Below, piece by piece: positions 1-9,244 of a stretch of 64,000 bases of DNA. The stretch covers positions 992,001-1,056,000 of the forward strand of contig NSIV01000001.1 in assembly GCA_002633085.1 (NCBI GenBank). Direction: 5' to 3'. Both the position numbers and the translations under genes were made by a program. Origin of the DNA: Curvibacter sp. PD_MW3. Lineage in GTDB: Bacteria; Pseudomonadota; Gammaproteobacteria; Burkholderiales; Burkholderiaceae_C. Numbering within the stretch: the stretch's first letter is position 1; each line of letters begins with the position of its first letter. The notes under the pieces were generated by a model. It was not told the origin of the DNA, ran no database searches, and saw nothing but the letters and a program-made list of their open reading frames with translations.

Positions 1-2
1 CG

Positions 3-452
3 CCCTGGTTACCGTTGCACTGGGCACTGGGTATCGCCTCCTACGGTCTGTTCGCCGCGGCGGCAGCCCACGCCTGGCTGATGAACCGCACCGAAGAACG
101 CATCCGCCTGGCGACCGACCCACACAGCGGCCTGCCGCTGCTGACGATCGAGCGCCTGACCTTCCGTTTTGTAGGCGCCGGCTTCGTGCTGCTGTCTGCC
201 ACCCTGCTGGTCGGCATTCTGTTTGGCGAGTCGCTTTACGGCACGGCCGGCGCCCACTGGAAGTGGGACCACAAGACCGTCTTTTCCGTGCTGTCCTGGC
301 TGACCTTCGCCATTTTGCTGATCGGGCGCGCGCGCTTCGGCTGGCGTGGCCGGCGCGCCGCGCGCATTCTCTACATCGGCTCGGGCCTGCTGCTGCTGGC
401 CTACGTGGGTTCGCGCTTCGTCATTGAAATCATCCTCGGTCGCAGCACATGA
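3..452 (+). CDS. CcsA-like cytochrome c assembly membrane protein (YpjD type), C-terminal part
   Basis: The reading frame is open from the first bases of the window, so the true start lies upstream; a TTG at 15 is inside the gene. The visible 145 or so residues hold hydrophobic segments near residues 5-20, 55-75, 90-105 and 115-140, and an HAWLMNR stretch typical of the short CcsA/YpjD family of haem-handling or cytochrome c assembly membrane proteins. The stop overlaps the start of the next gene by four bases (ATGA). In Comamonadaceae this gene usually sits just before the PP0621-type gene and pilS-pilR, as here. The family is clear from sequence and context, but the exact role of YpjD-type proteins is not settled. 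Confidence 0.75.
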   Translation, partial: PWLPLHWALGIASYGLFAAAAAHAWLMNRTEERIRLATDPHSGLPLLTIERLTFRFVGAGFVLLSATLLVGILFGESLYGTAGAHWKWDHKTVFSVLSWLTFAILLIGRARFGWRGRRAARILYIGSGLLLLAYVGSRFVIEIILGRST

Positions 453-673
453 AATTTCTGCTGTTGCTCGTGGTTGTCGTCGCCGCCGTCTGGATGTGGC
501 GCTCAGGCCGGCTGGCCGATGCAGCCTCAAAGCAAAAACCGTCGTCCCCACCGCCGCCGCAAGACATGGTGAGTTGCGCCCAATGCGGCGTGCATTTCCC
601 TCAAGCAGACGCCGTCGCCGGACGCAACGGTTTGTATTGCTGCGTCGAGCACCGGCAATGCGCGGAGTCCTGA
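449..673 (+). CDS. small PP0621-type protein with Cys pairs
   Basis: A 74-residue protein with one N-terminal hydrophobic segment (residues 2-17), a proline-rich linker (PSSPPPPQ) and a C-terminal part with a CAQC pair and later CC and C residues, which look like a small zinc-ribbon or metal-binding knuckle. Proteins of this shape are annotated PP0621 family in Pseudomonas and betaproteobacteria and sit between ccsA and pilS. The start ATG overlaps the ccsA stop (ATGA), and the stop TGA abuts the pilS ATG, so it is almost certainly cotranscribed with both. No function is known to me. Confidence 0.7.
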   Translation: MKFLLLLVVVVAAVWMWRSGRLADAASKQKPSSPPPPQDMVSCAQCGVHFPQADAVAGRNGLYCCVEHRQCAES

Positions 674-2425
674 ATGCAGCCGGCAGACGAGGTGCACTCC
701 TGGTTTGGTCCCTCGCTGCTGGACACGGACCTGGAACCTGCTGACAACACACTCCCGGAACTGGAACGGCTGTGGCGCGGCTTCATGACCGCCCGCGTGA
801 CGCTGGGTCTGGTGCTGCTGCTTCTGCAGATCACCCTCTATGGGCTGGGCCAGGTCAGCAACCTTTGGCTGCTGGGCGTTTGCGTTGGCTATTTTCTCAG
901 TGCGCTGGCGGTGCGCATTGGCTCTCGCCCACGCCGCTTGGGCCGGACATTTGACCTGCAATGGGTCGCCGTCATTGGCATCGATGTGCTGGTGTTTGCC
1001 TCTCTGCAGTTCCTACACGGCAGCAGCATCAACTACACGCCGCTGTTTGCCCTGCCGGTGCTGCTGGCCTCGGTGCTGGGTTCCCTGCTGCTGGCCATGG
1101 GCACAGCGGCCGGCGTCACGCTGATGCTGCTGCTGCATGCCGTCCGGCTGTCGCTGCAAACCCATGGTGACGTCACACCGCACCTGATCCAGGCGGCCCT
1201 CACAGGCGCGGGCAGCTTCGTGATCGCCTTCCTGTCGCACCAGCTCTCCACCCGCTTGGCCAGCGAGGAGCGGCGGGCACGCCGCAGCCAGTCAGCCGCA
1301 CGGATTCAGCAGCAGGTCAACGACCTGGTAATCGAATCCTTGAGCGACGGCATTCTGGTGGTCGATGCACGCGGCACCGTGCACGCAGCCAATCCGGCCG
1401 CACGTCAACTGCTGCAATCGGACAACCAACCTCTGCAGCCGCCTCCCTTCACGCTGAACGGCGAAACAGCTTGGCAACCCTTGATTGATCTGACGCAGCA
1501 AAGCTTTGCCTACCGCGGCATCCAGCAGGCCGACGTCAACATCCAGCATGCCGGGCAAGGACCGCGGCACATCCGGGTCCGTACGCGTCTGACGGCCACG
1601 CGCGGCAGTGGCGCCAAAAACCTGTGCGTCGTGTTCCTGCAGGATCAGCGCGAGATGGAAGCCCGCATGCGCACCGAGAAACTGGCCAGCATGGGGCGCA
1701 TGTCCGCTGCCGTCGCACATGAGATCCGCAACCCGCTGGCCGCCATTGCCCAGGCCAATGCACTGCTGGACGAAGACCTCAGCGACCCCAAGCTCAAGCA
1801 GTTGACCGGACTGGTCCAGCAAAATGCCCAGCGGCTCGAAAAGATTGTGGAAGACATCCTGGACATCTCGCGCGTGCACAAACGTGGCGATGGTCACGGA
1901 CAGACGCCAGAAACGCTGCTGCTCGACGAAAGTGTCGCCCGCATCTGCCAGGACTGGGCGCAGCAGGTGCAGGGGCAGCATGTCCTGCACTGGAATCTGG
2001 CCACGGCCCCACTGCAAGTGGATTTTGCACAGGATCATCTGCGCCGCGTGCTAGTTAACCTACTCGACAACGCTCGGCGCTATGCCAGCGGACAGGCCGA
2101 GTCCATCCAGGTCGCCACGGAGGTGGCCGCCCGGGGGCAAGTCACCCTGTCCGTCTGGAGCGAGGCCCCGCCCATGGAGCCATCGGTCGAGCGCCATCTG
2201 TTCGAGCCCTTCTTCTCGTCGGAGAGCCGCTCCAGCGGCCTGGGCCTGTACATCTGCCGCGAATTGTGCGAACGGCACGGCGCGACCATCGCCTACCAGC
2301 GCGTCCAGCGCATGGCACGTGGCACCCGCATGGAGGGCAATGAATTTTTCGTATCCTTGCGTCGCGCACGCTCGGCCAGCAAAGCCGTCCGCGCCGTCAA
2401 CTCCACCGACACCCCATGGCACTGA
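674..2425 (+). CDS. pilS: PilS-like sensor histidine kinase
   Basis: A 583-residue membrane histidine kinase. The N-terminal part (about residues 35-190) has six hydrophobic segments, as in the PilS sensor. A PAS-like region follows (about 210-320, with SDGILVVDARGTVHAANPAA). The dimerisation/phosphoacceptor motif is VAHEIRNPL with the histidine near residue 349, then an N-box (NLLDNARRY) and a shortened ATPase lid (SSGLGLYICRELCERHG). The start follows the upstream stop directly and has a GGAG about 8 bases before it. The end overlaps pilR by 10 bases. PilS phosphorylates PilR to control type IV pilin transcription with sigma-54; that role is inferred from family and gene order, as no pil structural gene is in the window. 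Confidence 0.85.
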   Translation: MQPADEVHSWFGPSLLDTDLEPADNTLPELERLWRGFMTARVTLGLVLLLLQITLYGLGQVSNLWLLGVCVGYFLSALAVRIGSRPRRLGRTFDLQWVAVIGIDVLVFASLQFLHGSSINYTPLFALPVLLASVLGSLLLAMGTAAGVTLMLLLHAVRLSLQTHGDVTPHLIQAALTGAGSFVIAFLSHQLSTRLASEERRARRSQSAARIQQQVNDLVIESLSDGILVVDARGTVHAANPAARQLLQSDNQPLQPPPFTLNGETAWQPLIDLTQQSFAYRGIQQADVNIQHAGQGPRHIRVRTRLTATRGSGAKNLCVVFLQDQREMEARMRTEKLASMGRMSAAVAHEIRNPLAAIAQANALLDEDLSDPKLKQLTGLVQQNAQRLEKIVEDILDISRVHKRGDGHGQTPETLLLDESVARICQDWAQQVQGQHVLHWNLATAPLQVDFAQDHLRRVLVNLLDNARRYASGQAESIQVATEVAARGQVTLSVWSEAPPMEPSVERHLFEPFFSSESRSSGLGLYICRELCERHGATIAYQRVQRMARGTRMEGNEFFVSLRRARSASKAVRAVNSTDTPWH

Positions 2426-3882
2426 ACACTTCCACCGCCCCCGCTCACATCCTGGTGGTCGACGATGAGCCCGACCTGCGCACGCTCTACGAACTCACCC
2501 TGCTGCGCGAGGGCTACCAGGTCGATGTGGCCGAGAATCTGGAAAGTGGCTGGCAGCAGCTGAACGAGCGGCGTTTCGATGTGCTGATCACCGACATGCG
2601 CCTGCCCGACGGACTGGGCATCGAGCTGATCCAGCGTCTGCGCGCCCAGCAGCGCAACGAGCGCTGTGTGGTCATCACGGCCTATGGTTCGGCGGAGAAT
2701 GCCGTCGAGTCACTCAAAGCCGGCGCTTTCGACTACCTGACCAAACCCGTCAATCTGCGGCAATTCCGTGCCGTCATTGCCTCCGCCGTCCAGGATGCAC
2801 GCGCACAGCAAGCCAATGCCGCAACCACCCGTCGCACGACCGAGACCGGCACCTCCACGCCTCAAGCAGACCTCAGCCTGCAACGCCTGGTCGGGCCGTC
2901 AGCAGTCATGCGCGCGGTCAAGGAGCGCATAACCAAGGTGGCGCGCAGCATGGCACCGGTGTTGGTCTGCGGCGAATCCGGCACCGGCAAGGAACTGGTG
3001 GCCAACGCGCTGCATGCCAATAGCCACCGCGCAAGCGGCCCCTTCGTGGCGGTCAACTGCAGCGCCATTCCGGACACCCTGCTGGAAGCCGAGTTCTTCG
3101 GTGTCAGAAAAGGCGCCTATACCGGTGCCACGCAAGACCGCGAGGGCTTCTTCCAGGCCGCCAACGGCGGCACGCTATTCTTGGATGAAATCGGCGACCT
3201 GCCCCTGGCCATGCAAGCCAAGCTGCTGCGTGCCATCCAGGAGCGCTGCGTGCGTCCGGTCGGCGCGACCCAGGAAGAGCCGGCCGATGTGCGCATTGTC
3301 AGCGCCACCCACAAGAATCTGGCGGACGAAGTGCAAGCCGGCCGCTTTCGCCAGGATCTCTATTACCGGCTCAACGTGATCGAGATCGACATCCCGCCGT
3401 TGCGGGAACGGCGGGAAGATCTGCCCGCCTTGTGCGATGCGCTGCTCAAGCGGATTGCCGCCGAATCAGGGCTGCCCGTGCCAGCGCTTACTCAGACAGC
3501 ACTGACGCACTTGGCTCAGCACCCCTTCAAAGGCAATGTGCGAGAGTTGGAGAACCTGCTGCACCGTGCCGTGGCCTTGAGCGATGGCCACGAGTTGCAG
3601 ATTGAATCAGCGGCACAAGCCGTGTCGCAGCCCCTCGAACCCACGACAACGTCCGCGCCGATCACAGTTGCCGAAGCAACCAGCACGCTACCAGACGACT
3701 TGCAGCGCCATCTGGACCTGCAGGAACGCGACATCCTGATCAAAGCCTTGCAGGAAACCGGCTTCAACCGCACTGCTGCCGCCGCCCGCCTGGGCTTGAG
3801 CCTGCGACAGATCCGCTACCGGATTGCCCGGCTGAACATCGACATGCCGCAAGACCATGACGCTGCCTCCGATGCCCCATAA
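2416..3882 (+). CDS. pilR: PilR-like sigma-54-dependent response regulator
   Basis: A 488-residue NtrC-family activator. The receiver domain (about 10-125) has the acidic pocket VVDDEPD, phosphoacceptor Asp near residue 60 (LITDMRLPDG) and Lys in LTKPVN. The AAA+ domain has Walker A GESGTGKE near residue 186, a variant GAFTGA loop reading GAYTGAT, and Walker B LFLDEIGDLP. The Fis-type HTH is at the C terminus (FNRTAAAARLGLSLRQIRYR). Tyr instead of Phe in the GAFTGA loop is a known natural variant that still contacts sigma-54. The ATG overlaps the end of pilS, and its own end overlaps ampD by 26 bases. Targets are expected to be pilA-type promoters elsewhere. Confidence 0.87.
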   Translation: MALNTSTAPAHILVVDDEPDLRTLYELTLLREGYQVDVAENLESGWQQLNERRFDVLITDMRLPDGLGIELIQRLRAQQRNERCVVITAYGSAENAVESLKAGAFDYLTKPVNLRQFRAVIASAVQDARAQQANAATTRRTTETGTSTPQADLSLQRLVGPSAVMRAVKERITKVARSMAPVLVCGESGTGKELVANALHANSHRASGPFVAVNCSAIPDTLLEAEFFGVRKGAYTGATQDREGFFQAANGGTLFLDEIGDLPLAMQAKLLRAIQERCVRPVGATQEEPADVRIVSATHKNLADEVQAGRFRQDLYYRLNVIEIDIPPLRERREDLPALCDALLKRIAAESGLPVPALTQTALTHLAQHPFKGNVRELENLLHRAVALSDGHELQIESAAQAVSQPLEPTTTSAPITVAEATSTLPDDLQRHLDLQERDILIKALQETGFNRTAAAARLGLSLRQIRYRIARLNIDMPQDHDAASDAP

Positions 3883-4465
3883 CGCCCCCCCTGCCGATAC
3901 GCTGTGGAACGGCGGCTGGTATCGCTTCGCCCGCCGCTTGGCATCCCCCAACTTTGGCCCGCGCCCGTCGCAGGCCGTGGTGGACTTGATCGTCATCCAC
4001 TCCATCAGCCTGCCACCCGGCCAGTATGGCGGTGACGAAGTGCAACGACTCTTCACCAACACCCTGGACTGGAACGCCCACCCTTACTTCCAAACGATCC
4101 AGGGTCTGGAAGTCTCCGCCCATTTCTACATCCGACGCAATGGCGAACTCTGGCAGTTCGTCAGCTGCGATGAACGGGCCTGGCATGCCGGCACCTCACA
4201 CTACCGCGGCCGCGACAACTGCAACGATGATTCCATTGGCATTGAACTGGAAGGCCTAGAAGGCACCCCATTTGATGCCGCCCAATATGAAACCTTGGCC
4301 GGCCTGTGCGCAGCCCTGCCGCAGCGCTACCCCATCAACCACATTGCCGGTCATGAGCATATTGCCCCCGGCAGGAAAGCCGACCCCGGCACAGGCTTCG
4401 CGTGGGCCCATTTGCGGCAAAGTCTGGGCTGGCCAACTCAGTGTTTTCCCCAGGGCGTTGCATAG
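3857..4465 (+). CDS. ampD: 1,6-anhydro-N-acetylmuramyl-L-alanine amidase AmpD
   Basis: A 202-residue amidase_2 family protein of usual AmpD size. Zinc-binding histidines are visible in VIHSIS (near residue 48) and in the C-terminal AGHEHIAPGRKADPG, where His and Asp complete the site; SIGIELEG is also conserved. AmpD is cytoplasmic and cleaves the stem peptide from anhydro-muropeptides during wall recycling, which fits with mpl (16121-17530) in the same window. The chosen ATG lies inside the end of pilR; an in-frame ATG at 3872 is an equally possible start because neither has a clear ribosome-binding site. No ampR or ampC is adjacent. Confidence 0.9.
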   Translation: MTLPPMPHNAPPADTLWNGGWYRFARRLASPNFGPRPSQAVVDLIVIHSISLPPGQYGGDEVQRLFTNTLDWNAHPYFQTIQGLEVSAHFYIRRNGELWQFVSCDERAWHAGTSHYRGRDNCNDDSIGIELEGLEGTPFDAAQYETLAGLCAALPQRYPINHIAGHEHIAPGRKADPGTGFAWAHLRQSLGWPTQCFPQGVA

Positions 4466-4733
4466 ATGTCGCGCGGTTGAAAATATTTTTTCGCACCGGC
4501 GTGATGCGCCAGTCGCTCACGCACATCGATCGTGCATCACGCGATGTGCAAGCACCATGCGGCCATACAAGCAAAAATCCGTCGCATCGCCTGTGTTTTC
4601 TGGCTGTCTCGCAGCAACGCTTGATTTAGCTCGAGTTTCGGCCCGCTCTCGACATCCCCGGCCACCCCATTTCACCGACTTGGTGCCAGCCGTCTTTCAT
4701 ACGTCTGACACAGTCACGCCATCGCGACGCGAT

Positions 4734-4749
4734 ACACTACCTGTAGTGG
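4734..4749 (+). promoter_or_regulatory. NrdR box 1
   Basis: ACACTACCTGTAGTGG is a 16-base dyad close to the NrdR consensus acaCwAtATaTwGtgt, matching the outer CACTA/TAGTG arms. It lies 32 bases (start to start, about three helical turns) upstream of a second box, the usual spacing for tandem NrdR sites in front of ribonucleotide reductase operons. NrdR is an ATP-cone repressor that shuts nrd transcription when dATP is high. Confidence 0.8.
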
Positions 4750-4765
4750 CTTGTATTCATACAAG
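4750..4765 (+). promoter_or_regulatory. palindrome between the two NrdR boxes
   Basis: CTTGTATTCATACAAG is a perfect 7+7 palindrome around a TC centre. It fills exactly the space between the two NrdR boxes, and its CTTGTA could serve as a -35 element for the TATATA in box 2 (16-base spacer). It may be a separate operator or a chance product of promoter elements; I do not recognise it as a known binding site. Confidence 0.5.
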
Positions 4766-4781
4766 ACCCCATATATAGTGT
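4766..4781 (+). promoter_or_regulatory. NrdR box 2 overlapping a probable -10 element
   Basis: ACCCCATATATAGTGT matches the NrdR consensus best in its right half (ATATATAGTGT). The internal TATATA (4772-4777) is a plausible -10 hexamer, so repressor binding would directly block RNA polymerase. Confidence 0.82.
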
Positions 4782-4873
4782 TTCCTGTTTGCACCACGGC
4801 TGTTGTCGGCGGTGCATGAAAAGCCGGTAAACCAGACTGAAATAACCAATAAATTTGCGAAGACGAGGAACAG

Positions 4874-7777
4874 ATGCAAACCGCCCTGAACACATCCACG
4901 CCCCTCAACACAGGTGTCCTGAACATGCAGACTCAGGAAAATGCTGCAGCCCAACCGCTCAATCATTACCAGATCATCCGACGCAATGGCGCCGTGGTGC
5001 CGTTTGAGCCCAACAAGATTGCCGTGGCCATGATGAAGGCTTTCCTAGCGGTGCATGGCACCCAAGGCGCAGCGTCTGCCAGCGTACGCGAAGTGGTTGA
5101 TGAATTGACCCAAGCCGTGGTGCGCGCCTTGATGCGCTCGCGTCCCGGCGGCGGCACCTTCCACATCGAGGATGTGCAAGACCAGGTGGAACTCGGCCTG
5201 ATGCGCAGTGGTCACCATGAGATTGCCCGTGCCTATGTGCTGTACCGCGAACGCCGCACCCAAGAGCGGGCTCGCCAGACCACCGCCGAAGCACCCAAGA
5301 CGCCAGAGCTGCATGTTGTTGATGGCGACCAGCGCATTGCCCTCGACCTCGGTCGCCTGCAACACCTGATCGAATCAGCCTGCGCGGGCCTGGGCGCAGA
5401 CATCAAGCCCGATCCCATCATGGCCGAGACCATGCGCAACCTCTACGACGGCGTCCCCATCGACGAGGTGTACAAAGCCGCCATCCTGGCCGCGCGCACG
5501 CTGATCGAAAAAGACCCCGACTACACCTACGCCACCGCGCGCCTGCTGTTCCACACCATCGCCAAAGAGGTGCTTGGACGCGACGTGCCGCCGTCCGAAA
5601 TGGCCGAAGCCTATATCGACTACTTCCCCGGCTTCATTAAGAAGGGCGTGGAAAACGATCTGTTGGACGAAAAGCTGCTGCAGTTCGACCTCAAGCGCCT
5701 GGGCGCGGCACTCAAGGCCGAACGCGACCTGCAGTTCGACTACCTCGGCCTGCAAACGCTGTACGACCGTTACTTCCTACACGTGCGCAAATCGCGCATC
5801 GAGTTGCCGCAGGCTTTCTTCATGCGCGTGGCCATGGGCCTGTCGTTGAATGAAGTGGATCGCGAAGCCCGCGCCATCGAGTTCTACGAAGTGCTGTCCT
5901 CCTTTGACTTCATGTCCAGCACGCCCACCCTGTTCAACAGCGGTACGCTGCGCTCGCAGCTTTCCAGCTGCTACCTGACCACCGTGCCGGACGATCTGGA
6001 CGGCATTTACGAATCCATCAAGGAAAACGCCCTGCTGTCCAAGTTCGCCGGCGGCCTGGGCAACGACTGGACGCGCGTGCGCGCCCTGGGCTCCCACATC
6101 AAGGGTACCAACGGCGAGTCGCAGGGTGTCGTGCCCTTCCTGAAAGTTGTCAACGACACAGCCGTCGCCGTGAACCAGGGTGGCAAGCGCAAGGGCGCCG
6201 TCTGCACCTACCTGGAAACCTGGCACCTCGACATCGAGGAGTTCCTGGAGCTGCGCAAGAACACCGGCGACGACCGCCGCCGCACGCACGACATGAACAC
6301 GGCCAACTGGATCCCGGACCTGTTCATGCGTCGCGTGATGGAAAAAGGCCAGTGGACACTGTTCTCCCCGTCCAACGTGCCGGACCTGCATGACAAGTTC
6401 GGCGCCGACTTCGAGAAGGCTTATGTTGCCTACGAAGAGAAAGCCGCCCGTGGCGAGATCAAGCCGACGCGCACCCTGCAGGCGACCGACTTGTGGCGCA
6501 AGATGCTGACCATGCTGTTTGAAACCGGCCACCCCTGGATCACGTTCAAGGATGCCTGCAATGTGCGCTCGCCCCAGCAGCATGCCGGCGTCGTGCACTC
6601 CTCTAACCTGTGCACCGAGATCACGCTCAACACCAGCGATACGGAAACCGCCGTCTGCAATCTGGGCTCCGTCAACCTGCGCCAGCATCTGAAGGATGGC
6701 CAGATTGACCATGCCAAACTGAAGAAGACGGTGGCCACGGCCATGCGCATGCTGGACAACGTGATCGACATCAACTACTACGCCGTCAAGAAGGCCCGCG
6801 ACTCCAACCTGCGCCACCGTCCGGTCGGCCTGGGCATCATGGCCTTCCAGGATGCGCTGTATGAGCTGCGCATCCCCTACGCCAGCGACGCCGCAGTGGA
6901 CTTTGCGGACAAGTCGATGGAAGCCGTCTGCTACTACGCCTATCTGGCTTCGACCGATCTCGCCAGCGAGCGCGGCCGCTATTCCAGCTACCAGGGATCG
7001 TTGTGGGACAAGGGTATCCTGCCGCCGGACACGCTGGACATGCTGGCGCAAGCACGTGGTGGCTACGTCGAAGTCGACCGTTCGGCCACCCTGGACTGGG
7101 ACGCCCTGCGCAAGAAGATTGCCAAGGATGGCATGCGCAACTCCAACTGTGTGGCCATCGCCCCGACCGCCACCATCTCCAACATCATTGGCGTGGATGC
7201 CTCCATCGAGCCCTGCTTCGGCAATCTGTCGGTGAAATCCAACCTGTCGGGCGAGTTCACCGTCATCAACAGCTATCTGGTGCGTGACCTCAAGCGACTG
7301 GGCCTGTGGGACGACGTCATGGTCATGGATCTCAAGCACTTCGACGGTTCGTTGGCCCCCATCGACCGCGTGCCGCAAGAGATCAAGTCCCTGTACGCCA
7401 CGGCGTTCGAAGTGGAAACCAGCTGGCTGGTCGAAGCAGCAGCGCGGCGCCAGAAATGGATTGACCAGGCGCAGTCGCTCAACATCTATATGGCGGGCGC
7501 TTCCGGCAAGAAGCTGGACGAAACCTACAAACTGGCTTGGCTGCGTGGCCTGAAAACCACTTACTACCTGCGCACCACCTCGGCCACGCAAGCCGAGAAA
7601 TCCACCGTGGCAGCCGGCCGACTCAACGCAGTCTCTTCTGGTGGCGCAGCACAAGGCGGTGCCGGCATGAGCGCGCTCGAAGCCGCGGCCGCTGCAGCAC
7701 AAGCACAGATGGCAACGGCCGCAACTGACATCAAGTTCTGCGCGATCGATGACCCCGGCTGCGAGGCCTGCCAGTAA
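4874..7777 (+). CDS. nrdA: class Ia ribonucleoside-diphosphate reductase, alpha subunit
   Basis: A 967-residue catalytic subunit that reduces ribonucleoside diphosphates to deoxy forms together with NrdB. It is about 200 residues longer than E. coli NrdA and similar in size to Pseudomonas NrdA: an ATP-cone near residues 28-120 (IIRRNGAVVPFEPNKIAVAMM) is followed by a second, more degenerate ATP-cone-like segment near 150-240 (ALDLGRLQHLIESACAGL). The barrel shows STPTLFNSGT, LSSCYL, NLCTEI and PTATISNIIGVDASIEP. The C-terminal tail ends CEACQ, the swinging redox cysteine pair. The ATG follows a GAGGAAC ribosome-binding site; an in-frame ATG at 4925 is a weaker alternative. Expression is probably repressed by NrdR at the boxes upstream. 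Confidence 0.95.
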   Translation: MQTALNTSTPLNTGVLNMQTQENAAAQPLNHYQIIRRNGAVVPFEPNKIAVAMMKAFLAVHGTQGAASASVREVVDELTQAVVRALMRSRPGGGTFHIEDVQDQVELGLMRSGHHEIARAYVLYRERRTQERARQTTAEAPKTPELHVVDGDQRIALDLGRLQHLIESACAGLGADIKPDPIMAETMRNLYDGVPIDEVYKAAILAARTLIEKDPDYTYATARLLFHTIAKEVLGRDVPPSEMAEAYIDYFPGFIKKGVENDLLDEKLLQFDLKRLGAALKAERDLQFDYLGLQTLYDRYFLHVRKSRIELPQAFFMRVAMGLSLNEVDREARAIEFYEVLSSFDFMSSTPTLFNSGTLRSQLSSCYLTTVPDDLDGIYESIKENALLSKFAGGLGNDWTRVRALGSHIKGTNGESQGVVPFLKVVNDTAVAVNQGGKRKGAVCTYLETWHLDIEEFLELRKNTGDDRRRTHDMNTANWIPDLFMRRVMEKGQWTLFSPSNVPDLHDKFGADFEKAYVAYEEKAARGEIKPTRTLQATDLWRKMLTMLFETGHPWITFKDACNVRSPQQHAGVVHSSNLCTEITLNTSDTETAVCNLGSVNLRQHLKDGQIDHAKLKKTVATAMRMLDNVIDINYYAVKKARDSNLRHRPVGLGIMAFQDALYELRIPYASDAAVDFADKSMEAVCYYAYLASTDLASERGRYSSYQGSLWDKGILPPDTLDMLAQARGGYVEVDRSATLDWDALRKKIAKDGMRNSNCVAIAPTATISNIIGVDASIEPCFGNLSVKSNLSGEFTVINSYLVRDLKRLGLWDDVMVMDLKHFDGSLAPIDRVPQEIKSLYATAFEVETSWLVEAAARRQKWIDQAQSLNIYMAGASGKKLDETYKLAWLRGLKTTYYLRTTSATQAEKSTVAAGRLNAVSSGGAAQGGAGMSALEAAAAAAQAQMATAATDIKFCAIDDPGCEACQ

Positions 7778-7895
7778 ATCGATGCCAGCTTCGCATGCAA
7801 TGCGATGCTATTGAGCAACACAATTGAGCAGCGATGTGAATGAATACTTTTCATTTCATCTCGCTGCTCTCATAATTCGCTGATTGGAATCTCAT

Positions 7896-9074
7896 ATGTT
7901 GAACTGGGACGAAGAAGTCAAGCCCACATCGCAAATGCCTTTTGCACATGGCTCATCCAGCAGCCGTACGACCGAGCTTCCCCTGCAATCTTCTGAACTG
8001 CGCACGGCACAGGCCGTGAGCTTCACATCCACCACGACGGCTGTGCCTGCGGTTGCGCACCGCATCAAGGCGTCTGACAAACGCATCATCAACGGCCAGA
8101 CTGACGTCAATCAGCTGGTGCCGTTCAAATACAAATGGGCCTGGGAAAAATACCTGGCCACCTGCGCCAACCACTGGATGCCGCAGGAAGTGAACATGAC
8201 GCGTGACATCGCCTTGTGGAAAGACCCGAACGGTCTGACCGAAGACGAGCGCCGCATCGTCAAACGCAATCTGGGCTTTTTTGTCACGGCTGACTCACTG
8301 GCCGCCAACAACATCGTGTTGGGCACCTACCGCCACATCACGGCGCCTGAGTGCCGCCAGTTCCTGCTGCGTCAGGCCTTTGAAGAGGCAATTCATACCC
8401 ACGCCTACCAGTACATTGTCGAGTCGCTCGGCCTGGATGAGAGCGAAATCTTCAACGCTTACAACGAAGTCCAGTCGATCCGAGACAAGGACGAATTCCT
8501 GATCCCGTTCATCAACGCGATCATGGATCCCAACTTCAAGACCGGAACCCAGGAAACCGATCAGACGCTGCTCAAGTCCCTGATCGTCTTTGCCTGCCTG
8601 ATGGAAGGTCTGTTTTTCTATGTTGGCTTCACGCAAATCCTGGCACTGGGTCGCCAGAACAAGATGACCGGTGCTGCCGAGCAGTACCAGTACATCCTGC
8701 GCGATGAGTCGATGCACTGCAATTTCGGCATTGACCTGATCAATCAGCTCAAACTCGAAAATCCGCACCTCTGGACAGCCGACTTCAAGACCGAGATTCG
8801 TGGACTGTTTGAGAAGGCGGTCGAGCTCGAATACCGCTATGCCGAAGACACCATGCCGCGTGGTGTGCTTGGCATGAATGCCTCCATGTTCAAGGGTTAC
8901 CTGCGCTACATCGCCAACCGGCGTGCCACGCAGATTGGCCTGGAGCCCCTGTTCCCCAATGAGGAAAACCCTTTCCCCTGGATGAGCGAAATGATTGACC
9001 TGAAGAAAGAGCGCAACTTCTTCGAAACCCGCGTGATCGAGTATCAGTCGGGTGGCGCCCTCTCTTGGGACTAA
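7896..9074 (+). CDS. nrdB: class Ia ribonucleoside-diphosphate reductase, beta subunit
   Basis: A 392-residue radical-generating subunit. The carboxylate ligands of the di-iron site appear in the expected order ([35 protein letters not shown]), with the radical Tyr in HAYQYI. A TTG at 7884 would add four residues, but the ATG at 7896 gives the [10 protein letters not shown] start common in this family. It lies 118 bases after nrdA on the same strand and is presumably in the same transcript. The C terminus, which docks into NrdA, is [11 protein letters not shown]. Confidence 0.95.
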   Translation: MLNWDEEVKPTSQMPFAHGSSSSRTTELPLQSSELRTAQAVSFTSTTTAVPAVAHRIKASDKRIINGQTDVNQLVPFKYKWAWEKYLATCANHWMPQEVNMTRDIALWKDPNGLTEDERRIVKRNLGFFVTADSLAANNIVLGTYRHITAPECRQFLLRQAFEEAIHTHAYQYIVESLGLDESEIFNAYNEVQSIRDKDEFLIPFINAIMDPNFKTGTQETDQTLLKSLIVFACLMEGLFFYVGFTQILALGRQNKMTGAAEQYQYILRDESMHCNFGIDLINQLKLENPHLWTADFKTEIRGLFEKAVELEYRYAEDTMPRGVLGMNASMFKGYLRYIANRRATQIGLEPLFPNEENPFPWMSEMIDLKKERNFFETRVIEYQSGGALSWD

Positions 9075-9112
9075 GCAAAAAATATGGCTTCCAGAATTAC
9101 ACATGTCACCGA

Positions 9113-9134
9113 CCGCTCCCCAGAGAGCGGCTTT
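9113..9134 (+). terminator. possible weak terminator after nrdB
   Basis: CCGCTC (9113-9118) and GAGCGG (9125-9130) form a 6-bp stem with a 6-base loop, followed only by CTTTGG. The short U run makes it a weak candidate. Confidence 0.35.
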
Positions 9135-9244
9135 GGCGTGTGCACCCGAGTTCATGGCGTTGGGATTGATCCCAGCGCCATGAATCGCTTCATGCTCTCC
9201 AACTGGCGTGAAGTGCTCTTTGTAACTTGATCAAGGAGAAAATG

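Larger units (their letters stand above)
4466..4873 (+). promoter_or_regulatory. ampD-nrdA intergenic region and nrdA 5' leader
   Basis: This 408-base gap holds no convincing gene. Near the ampD end is an 8-bp inverted repeat, GCACATCG (4521-4528) and CGATGTGC (4542-4549), nested with GTGATGC/GCATCAC arms (4501-4507, 4534-4540), of unknown role and without a U tract. The nrdA control region occupies 4734-4781. The transcribed leader has a possible GCACC/GGTGC hairpin around 4791-4825 and ends in a purine-rich ribosome-binding site (GACGAGGAAC) just before the nrdA ATG. Confidence 0.6.

Noticed and set aside
4521..4549. The inverted repeat after ampD as a terminator
   Set aside because: No U tract follows either arm; it is recorded only as a repeat within the intergenic region.
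5777..7702. A 641-codon minus-strand open frame antisense to nrdA
   Set aside because: It is a shadow caused by G+C-rich codon bias; nrdA is complete and conserved on the plus strand, and the antisense protein has no recognisable domain.
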